DNA of 64,000 nt from the NCBI GenBank assembly GCA_032690845.1, contig CM064433.1, forward strand, positions 37,136,658 to 37,200,657, written 5' to 3'. The translations under genes and the position numbers were made by a program. Shown in pieces: positions 12,700 to 23,500 of the stretch. The stretch is from Eleusine coracana subsp. coracana (taxonomy: Eukaryota; Streptophyta; Magnoliopsida; Poales; Poaceae). The notes under the pieces are model-generated. The model ran no database searches. It was not told the DNA's origin and was given only the letters and a program-made list of their open reading frames with translations. Position 1 is the stretch's first letter, and each line of letters begins with the position of its first letter.

Positions 12700-13840
12700 A
12701 CAGATGTTTAGAACCAATCCATTGTAAGCGGAGCGCGCGCAATGCCCTTCCATTCTTGCACGCAAGAGCAGACTGCTGGGAAAAAAAATCGAGCGTAGAG
12801 GGATAAAAAATGGCGGCCAGGTCGCGGGCACCGCGTGCTCCGTGTTCGGATGAACAAATCGTGGGGAGGGAGAAGAAATTGCATGCCGGATTGATTTGGA
12901 GCACCGGATTCGTGATTTCGCATACGGCTTCCGTATAACGGGCAGAAACTCGTCTATTGCTTCGATTTCTCTCATTAGACCGTCGATTGCATCTCAACGA
13001 ATTTGTTTTCTTTCCTCCCTCGCTCACCTCCAACTCAGATAAAATTTTACGTGGACAGTTCTCCCGGACGGCCAACTCACCGCATTGTACATGCCCGCAG
13101 TGCAGAGGAAGGAGCGGATGACAGGCAGGGCCCCAGCAGACTTTCGTTTTTGAGTATTTTCTTTCCCTTCTTTTCCGGCTCAAAACAATCATTTCCCAAA
13201 AAGTTGTTGGTGACGGATAAACGAACATGAGCAACTTCGATTTTTGGAGGAAGTTCAGAACTGCTACAGAACATGAAAAAATCAGCTAATACGACACCTT
13301 TTAAACATTGCTTCAAGTTTTAAGTGCAATAAAAAATATAGAAAAAAAAATCTGAAAACCTCATAATTCTATTTCCAGATCTAGTTCTTTACAAAAACTT
13401 CAGAAGTGTATACTTCTATGGCAAACTATTGAGTTTCTTCACCTAGCTCGATTTGATTTTTATTTGAATCTCTTTTAATAATTTGAACTCGATTCAGTTT
13501 CATCTCAATTTTTTGTCATTCAAGTTCTGAACTTTGCATGAATGGATGAAGGATGCGCGAGATGCACGTGCAAGGCCTCAGTGACACCGGGATGTCAAAA
13601 TATCGACAATATTAAAGTACTTACAAAAAGATTTCATATGTTACAATCATTCAAAGGGCAGACGTAAACTTTTCCAATAGTTTACAAGTACAACACTGTC
13701 ATGCAGTCCTTCCTAATTCCTAATAGAGCTTTAGACTGCAGCCAACAAGTGATGTACATGTAATAAGCAATTCAAATCTTACAATTTGTAACTAAAAAAA
13801 CTTTAATTTTGAACATCAAGTTGCACCATCCAACATGTAG
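12700..13840. other. Unassigned stretch
   Basis: Open frames exist on the minus strand (up to 178 codons at 12698-13234), but they overlap each other in several frames and show no domain that I recognise. The region lies between the copia 5' truncation and the 3' side of the HASTY-like gene. I see no supported gene. Confidence 0.4.
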
Positions 13841-13841
13841 A

Positions 13842-14009
13842 GAGTTAGCTCAAGATTTATGAGCTCTTTACAGAAATGTAGAAATGTCAGCACATCAAAG
13901 AAATTGTCAGATGACACCAGTGACAGAGTTAGCTCAAGATTTATGAAGCTCTTTACAAAAATGTAGAGATGTCAGCACATCAAAGAAATTGTCAGATGAC
14001 ACCAGTGAC
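13842..14009 (+). repeat. Tandem duplication, 2 x 84 bp
   Basis: Two adjacent copies start GAGTTAGCTCAAGATTTATG, at 13842 and 13926, and run through GTCAGATGACACCAGTGACA. They differ by a few substitutions and one inserted base. The repeat lies about 400 bp beyond the last coding segment of the minus-strand HASTY-like gene, probably in or near its 3' flank. Confidence 0.85.
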
Positions 14010-14392
14010 AGCCTACACAAAGACCTGGGGGGAAAAAAGAAGATGACATCATTATGTACTTCAACTGACAGACACACACACAAACAAGTCAATTTGTTAA
14101 ATTTGCAAACCAAACAAAAATACAAAACTCAGGTATTGCATAACCAAACAAGTCAGGTTTTGACAAATATGTTAAAACACACACACACACAATAAAGTAA
14201 CCGGTGATGTGCAAACAGGAAACACCTTCATAGTTGTACCAGATATGTCAGATTCGATAATCAACACTTCTACAACTAACTACTAAGGATTGTTGTAAAG
14301 GTGTGCTTGCAAAGGGGGTTCACAAATGCAGAATTCTATTTTAAAAAAAGTGGGTGGATGACACGCAACTAGGGGCAACATAAAGGAATGGT

Positions 14393-14559
14393 TCAAACTT
14401 TGGATGGAGCATCACGAGGAAGTAACCGAGCAGTGAGTTTTTTATCTCTGAAAAGCTTGGGTCTTTCAATATGCCACCGCTTAGAAAGAAGCTCAGAAAG
14501 TACACCTCAAATGCATCCTTAAACTCGGTATGACCAGCAGCGGCAGCAACTTGAATAGC
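14393..14559 (-). CDS. Last coding segment of the minus HASTY-like gene, frame uncertain
   Basis: Two good frames abut here. From an acceptor at 14559 the frame reads AIQVAAAAGHTEFKDAFE. From 14491, in the phase left by exon 26, another frame reads LLSKRWHIERPKLFRDKK and on to a TGA at 14393-14395. The two differ by one base in register across about 14 nt (14492-14505). Either the final exon starts at an acceptor after ...TTTCTGAG, or a one-base change split an older single exon. A Ser-rich exon candidate near 14640-14720 (donor gtaagc) may also belong to the gene. Confidence 0.5.
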
Positions 14560-17500
14560 CTATTAAACATCAACAACGGAGATAGTGCCGCCTACTGAAT
14601 AAGATGATGCAAGCGGACCTGCTTACAGATTTAGAAGATTTTTCAGATGAATCACTAGAGGCAGCCATTGGCAGCTCCAAAGAGGCAGGGAAGCTCAGGT
14701 GTGTGCAGCTAGAAAGAGAGGACAGATGACAACTCAAACCAAGGAATGCTGCAGCTGTACATGAATCCCAGCAGCAACTGAGCTTAACAACCAGAATCCT
14801 AACAATGTTTTGAACTGATTCAGCACAACGACACATTGACAAGCTTGATGGTGAGTCATTTCATGTCCAACATCAAAAGCTCAGGGGTGAGTTGACCTGA
14901 GGCACAATCGGCCCAAATTGGAAACAATGATGAACTAGGGTCATGGCTACAAGATCAAGTGCAGTCTTAAACTAAGTCCTCATGTGACTGTGCAGCTCTG
15001 GAGTGAGAGGAATGTTTGCATCTTTTGGAACTCGTTACCTACACCAGTGGCGTTGGTTCGGCGTATTGTGAGGCTGTGCTATAGAACAAGATTAGGTTGC
15101 TTGTGTGGTCACACTTTGTTTCATTAGTAGTCTTTTATTAGCTTTAGGTAATAGGCTCTGTTCCTTCATGAGGGGGTGATGTATTTTAATGTGTTACTCT
15201 CTACCTTGTAAATCAATTAATGAAATATGGAACCTGAGTAGTAGTACATATCCAGTTTAACTTGGTGATAGTATAAATAAAATTAACCTTTTGTCCAACA
15301 TGTCCATTTCTACTGACCTGAATTCAATGTTATACTCAACAAGCCATGTTAGTTCATTGAGGGTTCTAGTATCCTTACAAACTGCAGCACATATAAACTA
15401 CCATAACAATAGCAGCAAAATGTCTTATCAGTTGTTGTAAAACGCTTCACTCATAAACCAACTCTAATCCACAGCATCGAACATGCATCACCAAAGTTTC
15501 ACATGACCAACTTATGCGATCATACAATGTATCTACCAAAACTATTTTCTGTGTATGAGGCTTGAGTATTGAGAATGCCGACCTTCTCTAAAGGTTGTCG
15601 AACAATGTCGTAGATGTAATGCCTATAGTGTCGTGTCTCCATCCAAAACTGTCACAGGTTATATGTATAATTAAGTGATTGCACAAAATATTGCAGAACT
15701 TCAGATTTCAAGGAATACTAAACCATGCTATATGCACCTGAGGAAGATATGCGCTTAATCTGTCATGTGCGTCACCAACAACCTAAAGAAAGCAGCCATT
15801 AGATATGACAACTGAATAACTTTGTCAAGGATAACAGTAACGATGTCTTAAGCTCAATATTGTGGCCCGTACGGCCCATATGTGTTTCTCAAGCATTTTC
15901 AAATGTGCATGTAAGTAATAAACCATATGGACTCAGGGTAGGCAGGCAGTACTTGGCAGCTCTAATTGAACTTTCCAGCAAAACAAAAACGTATAACCAA
16001 GCAAGTTGCTAGTTTATGCATGATTTGCCTCGAAAACAGGAAGATCAGCATATTTGAGCCATAGCTTGTTACAACAGCAATAATAGAACTTTCCACTTTC
16101 CACAGGGTTCCGTGTACTACCTGTTTGAAGGCTCGCCAAATGTCCTTCTGTGTTAATATTGTTCTGCAATCCTGCCATAAGTAGAAATGTATATCCAGCA
16201 TCATTAAATGCTTCAAACACAAGAGAACAAAGGCCGTGATGAAAAACATACAATTATTCCTCGAATAACATAATGTCTGGGAAGAGAACACCCATCAAAA
16301 ACTTCATCCTTGAATCTATCTACAAGCTCTATGAAACGCTTCTTCTCCTACATAAGCAAAGATACAATTGATATGCATGGAAAGCTGAGCATAACAAATA
16401 TCATTTCATTTATTACATGAGAACATACCCAATTGTCATGAGCGCTGTCAACGTTGAAAAAACCTTCTACTTCAAGTTCACCCATCAAATTTGTGAGACG
16501 ACCTTTGAGCTGAAATGTGTTTTCATTATTTTAATTACTTTTGAATCAACTTAACCATGCAAAAACAAGGTACAAAAGGAGCTGATATTCCCAATTTTAC
16601 TTTCCTAACTTCTTCTTATGAGTCATTCATTAAATACATTAATGAGGAAAACAATTGGTGTTGCTAATTACACACACCGGTACCTATTCAAAAACAAAAA
16701 ACCAACAGTTTCACAAAACTTTTTGGGCAAACATCCAATGATCCAACTATATCCAAGACAGGCAAAGATAAATAAGAGACTCTAAGTGATAATTCATAAT
16801 TGAAATCATAGAAGAAATACATTATATCATAATATGTTTTGTTCCATACCGAATCATCTGCAAGAAGGCTTCTTACACATTCTGAATACATGCGAGCTTG
16901 ATTACTGAATTTTACAATTTTAGCTCGTCGCTACAAGAAAAAAAAAAGAAGGATATGCTTGTTAAGGTACCTATTCACCAAAAACGAACAAGAAGAATAA
17001 TATTGTTAGCACCTGGAGAGACAATTTAATAAGCTCATGGTCCAAAGTTAAGCACTTCTGTGGCACTGCACAACTGGAAACATCTATCTCAGATAAATCA
17101 TCCTGAAAAGCAGAGCAGTATAACTAGTAGACGGAGTAGTATGTATTTATACATATCTGACAATTAAAAAAACTGCTATTACCCTTGAAGATAAAGACTC
17201 AAAAATATAGTTATCCAGTACCCCAGAGGCCAAATGGTTGTCAAAATCTATGTGCGTGAGAAGTTGCTCTTCAGCGGTAGCATACTGAAGAAAATAGATA
17301 AAATATCATAACAGAATGAAGATGATTCTAGTAGAAAAGAAAAACAAGAGAATGCAACAATACACTCCCACACTTACATACTAATAGAGTAATGGTTATA
17401 TTCGTGCCGATTACACACACACAACTATTCCGTATGCTACCATTATGTATGAGTGGAAGATAACATAATAACAAGATATTCTGTTGAAAACAAAGAAACT

Positions 17501-20500
17501 AGGAAATTCAATGGCATACCACAGGATTTTTCAGCGTAGTCATAATATATGATATTGCATATGGTTTCAAATGTGATGGGAAGTCTTCTGGATCTGGTGC
17601 CAGTGGCTGAAAAAGAAAAAGAAAAAAGACAAATATAATTTAACACAATTTTTTAGCGAGCAGCCATGCACAGTGAGCAAACCTGAAATTCTTCAAATTC
17701 TTTCCCTTTAGTTAACTGCTCAATTATCCATACAAGTAAATCCTCGTGTTCCTACATAAAAGAAGACTTAGACAAATTATAACAAAGCAACTAAAAAAGG
17801 ACGCAAATTCAAGCTCTTTTCCACAATTTACCTTTCGGATGATAGGATGATACTGAGGTTCCCAGATATACAAGAGAGTATCAAGGAGAACCTGGAACGA
17901 AAATAAAAGTTAAGGCTTGGAAGGAGAAGCCAGAGTAAGAGACTGGTCTTTCAGCTTTCAGCTAGTCCTCTACTGCTACTTGCTTTCTTTTTAGTCTCTG
18001 TTGCCGAATTGTATAGTCTTTTTCCAATCATTTTTTTTTTTTGACATGAACAGCAGGGGAAGCCCCCACTGTGGTAGATATATATTATATAAGAAAACTC
18101 AAATAACATCTGTACAACTGAAACCCCTCCCCCCTACTGGAGCGGATAGGGATAGGGAAGCAAAAAAGAGAAGAAGAATATATCTGTACAGTTCAATAAG
18201 AGCCAAGAAAACTAGTTTTTTTCCCTCGGGTAGTCTTTGAGCTTGGAGCTCTGCCTCCGTGAGGAAGTTTCTTTTCCAGGTGTGAGTGGAAGGCCTATTC
18301 CTGTTAAATATGCAGTCATTTCGCTGCTTCCAGATTTGCCAAGTGGCAATTATAAAGATTTCCATGAAGTATTGGTGTTGGGCTGCCTCTTTTGCTCTTG
18401 CCATCATGGTAAAGAAGTCCGTATTCATATCCCAAGCAACTGAGATGTTTGTCCAGCATTGCTGGCTGAAGGGACAGGCGAAGAATAAGTGAAAGGCCGT
18501 TTCCTCCACGTGTTGCTGGCAAAGAACACAGTTATAGTTGTTCCCTTCAAGTTTGTAGTTTCTTCTTCGTAGCATGTTTCTCGTGTTCAGCCTGTCCATG
18601 AACAGCAGCCATGCGAAAAGTTTGTTCCCTTCAAGTTTGTAGTTTCTTTTTCCAATCATTTCACCTCACCACCTTTTGTTTGTTTGCTTAATAAACTAAC
18701 AGTAGGGGACTCCTTTTCTATAATTACGCTAAAATAATAACAAACAAGGCACATACAAAACATTGGGAGAAAAGTAACGACTAAAAAAAAGGAACTTACT
18801 TCAACTGCCTCTTTGACATCGTAGCCAAACATAGATCGTATGTCAGGATTTTGTTCAAGACGATCAATCACACTGTAAAACCTGTCAGAACCCTGCAAAA
18901 AGACTAATTATAGGGCATGTTATCTTAAGTTCTTGAATAATAATAATCAGAGAAAGTACCTTAATGTGTGGTTTGAAAGTAATGAGTTGGCGAAGAATTG
19001 CAAATATTTTGATCTGATTTCTAACTTGAGTCACCGAGTGAAACTTTCGCTTCAATAACAAAATAAAGATTCCCTCAATAAAATAACAAAATAAATATAC
19101 ATGCACATGCATTATTAGTATGCATGTACATCAAGATGCACAGATTGGTACTAAGTTAGCAAGATACATACCCTTCGCATACATGAGATGCTCATGAAAT
19201 GAGGATGCTGAACACTGTTGATGGCATACTTGGATCTAAATTCAGGAGTCAATTTCTCAAGAATTTCCCAGTCCGAATAATCAACCTGCAAATGTGGATT
19301 GCAAGACACAAAAAAATATCTCAGGAACTGATCAAAAACAAGTTTTCAACAGACAGGGAATCATTTCTTTTATGATGAAAAACAGGGAAAACACCTACTG
19401 CTGCTGGTAAAGTTTACAAAATAAAACAAAGAATCAACAAATAAAATTCTGCAACCATACATTGCCACTCATTTCTTTTTCTGAAAGAACATTCCAATTA
19501 AACATCTAATAGCGACATCTCTGATTTGCTTCAACCATGTAACTTCCAGACCTAATTAAAAAAAACCACAGCTTTGGGTTCTGTTCATGAGCTTGCAAAT
19601 TTAATGTCCAATTCAATGTATTGGACCTAGCTGATTCGGTCCCTCGGCAAAATGAGCGAAGTTTTGCAAACTGATGGCGCAAGACGATAAGAAGAGTAAA
19701 ATGGGAATATAAAAAGGAGTGAACACTCTGATTATACTTGCTGCCTAGATTATTTGCTGTCTGCATGTGTATTCGAGGGGGCATCTCCTTCGGTTAGCAT
19801 GATCTTTTTTGACCTGAAAGATGACCACAGCCTTTGGTGCATGGCTGGTGCAAAGAAACTGCAAGGGCTAGGTCTTGTGGTTAGTAACTAAGTCAGCTTA
19901 GGGCTTGGTCGTGTTGTTTTGGCTTTTGGTGTGTTTTAATCAAGAACCTGTGTAAAAGCCTCGCTCATAATTGGTCCCCATATAAGTGAGGATCCTGTTG
20001 GGGACTCTCCTATTTTTCTCTATATTTAAATGAAATGCAGCTCTCCTGCACTTTCAAAAAATAAATTAATGTCCTGAGTACCCTAAAACTATTCAACAAG
20101 TTACAAGTCATTGTATTATAATGTCTTCCAGGGTCTTTGTAAAACCGCATCTAATCTATTTGGTAACATTTCTCTGACCTAATACTACTATTATAATATA
20201 CCATCACTCTCACTTCCCCCTTTTTTGTGTGTGATTATTCATGATCTGGTTTACACCAGCAAGCTACAGTACCCAGAAGTTAATGGGCAACATGACTATC
20301 GTGTACAAGCATTTCTCTAGCATAGTAGCACCAATACCATTTGCATTATCGAATAGAAGTCCAGATCCATCAAACTTTATTTTTCAAGGAACAATACCTT
20401 TGAATTGCCATCTATTGCATCCACCTCCTTCAACATACCAATATAGAGCGGAAGATATCTTCCAAATTCATCTTCAAACTGGATCATTGTACACAAAAAT

Positions 20501-23500
20501 AGTTGCTAAGAATTTAGAAACAAAATCAAACCAGATCATTGAGATTTCCATGCATAAGTCAACAAAAGCACTAACCTCCCAATTCCATTTTGCTTTTGCA
20601 TCGACAAATTCCTTTGCAGGACAGTGTGCCTTTATGCCTAGATCTTTCTTTTGCTTTGCCAACCAACATGTGAAGTTATCTGCAGCACTGTCTATGTCCT
20701 TGCCTTCCTCCATTATGTCCTAGTACAGTTTATAAACACGTGCAAACAATGATTTGCATATGATAATGACACTTTTCAATTTGGATAGTAATTAAATTCA
20801 GAAAGAAAATCAAGTCACTGGGCAGATAGATACCTGAATTTGTGCATCTAAACCGCTGGACAAATAGTTATATAACTCACGACATAGCATTACAAGATCC
20901 TTTTCAACGTCATCACTTACACATGAAGTTTTCCACGCGCAAGTCAGCTTTCTAAATGCACATGGTAGCTCATCATCAATGCATTTGATTAGAGATGGGA
21001 GCAGCTCATCAATAATAAAAAGATGAAGCCTTTCATCTTTGGTAACACCAGCAAGCCGTAATAAAGCACTGCAAAAGTGAATACCATCTCGAGCTGCTTC
21101 AACATCCACCCAATATCCAAATAGGCTCACATTTAAACTCCAAAAGCAATCATGAACTAGAAGATACCTGCAATAAATGAAAATGACAACAGTTTTCTAA
21201 GTTTTGTAACAAAACTAAACACAAAGAGAATGGAAGGTTAACAAAAATTATTTTTGTACCCAACAAGAGAATTCGAAGACATAAACTCCAAATCTTGGTG
21301 ATCAATAATCTTTTGGCTTCTTGAATCTAGGGATGTCATGTTTGAAAGCAATTGGCAAACTGCACGAGTGAATTCAAGCAATATAGAATGCTCCGATTCC
21401 TCTGAAATCTCCCCAAAATAGTATGGAACTTTAGCTCGACCTTCATATAAGAGACTGAACCAGGCAGAGTAGAGTAATTCTTGACAATGTCTAAGAACCG
21501 GTATTAAGAGTTCTAACATCCATTCCTTCCAGCCTTCTTTAGGACAATGTCTAACTAATGGAATAAAAACAAAAAGAATAACTTTCCTTAAATGCCTAAA
21601 TTCCATTGAATTGAAATCCGCAAAAGAAATAGTGAAACACGAACAATCCAAAAGTTCAGCAAATGCTCCTTCCAGGGACATGCATAGACCTAAGACATTG
21701 TACCTGCAGCAACAAATAAGCCATCATGTACCAGATACAACATCAATACTCACTTTGCAACTAATTAAAAAGGAAAAAAATGAATGGACTAAAATAGCAT
21801 TTAGTTCAACCATTTGATCTAAAAACTATCAAGTAACATAAGCAATATACTTCCCCTCAAAAAAAAATATAAGCCATATACACAAAGATAGTTATGCAAT
21901 CTACAAGCTTACGATGATTAAGGGCAACATTGGTAGCAGCAAAAAACAAGGACACCAGGGATCCAAGTTTTTTTTTTGTGCGTGTGTGTGAGAGAGAGGG
22001 AATTACAGTATGGGAAACCCCAATATATTAATATATAAAAAGGGAAAACGAAAACAAGGTTTACCAGCCTAGTTCAGAAGCGGAAAGAAGACAGTTACAC
22101 TGTACAACTGTACAGACAAAACAGGTAAGAGTGGGTTGGCCTTGAGCAAACTATACAGGCAGGGATCCAAGTTATTAGTACCAATATCTAATCCAAATCT
22201 ATGGTGGCTCTTTTTCAAGTCCCCCAAAACCTTTTCTTTATGACCCTTGCTCTAAGGCCATGCCATTTCAAGAATGAGGAAGCACGTCCCAGCTTCACTA
22301 TACTAAAAATAAAACAGATATACAAATCGGTCCTGCTCAATTATTCAAATATATTTGACTTTTTACTCTAATATTGTAATAAATAAGCTCCTCAAATATC
22401 TACCTGCAAATACAATGGCTAACAACATGCAAGCAAATATGCATACATTCAACGGTGGCACAAAAGGTGGACCCAAAATCACTAGAATAAACTAGAATAG
22501 CAAAGAGAAAAAATATAATAATTCAACTTATATAGGAAAGAAATTTAACCCAAAATGGCAAAATACCCTAGATCAAGCCCGCAACAGCTAGCCACATGAC
22601 GCCTCAACATAAAAGGAAAGGAACAATGGTGAATTGTTAAGTTTGACATCTGATCATATTTAGTAATGGATATGTGGGGCTTTGATGCTCAACAGTCAAC
22701 ACTCATGCACATGCTCTCAGAGAGAAGAAGTACATCATAGAAATAACACTTGAATTGCACAAGAAACATACTTACCCACAATCTCTGATTTCCTCTAACA
22801 ATTCCGTTGTCTTAAGACCTTCATTCATCGAGGACTTAGCCTTTTCAAGTTCTTCAAAGAGATTGCAAGCAATTTGAGGTTCCCAGAGACTGTGTATGCA
22901 CCGAAGTATCTACAAATAATAAACAAAACACATAAAGGTCGTCCAAGACGACTCACAAGCCAAACTGAATTAATGTATGCAGCCAACTCAACCATGTGCT
23001 CAAAGTCTTAACTGAGGAAGGGTGAGGGCGAGGGGAATAATACCTGTAACAACAAAGGAAGGATCATGCACAGGAGGGAAACAAAATAAGTATGATCAGA
23101 TCGCCCTTCTATGCTAGTTTTGAGCTCATCCTCGCATAATGTCACCATATTGCAAACCATCTTCAGAAAATCATTGTCACAAAACAGACATGACAAACCA
23201 AAACCATTACAGAGAAAAATATTGTGCCAGTCTGATTTGTTCCATATCATGTTTAGAAGATTAAGTATACAGTGAACTACAGTCCCATGTGTAGGATTCC
23301 TGTAAAAAAAACTTAAAAAGTTATTCATTCTCCATATTTACATTCAAGAACATCATGAGAAGATCTATTCTAGTTTATACATTTTACTACATGATTTATT
23401 AACACCTATAAAGAGAGAGGGTAGGAATCAACAGTCAAACATGCCATACCTGAGACAAACTATCACAGCAAAGCCTTCACATAGAATATTATGCTCTGTG

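Noticed and set aside
12698..13234. 178-codon minus-strand frame
   Set aside because: Overlaps two other frames of similar length and shows no recognisable domain.
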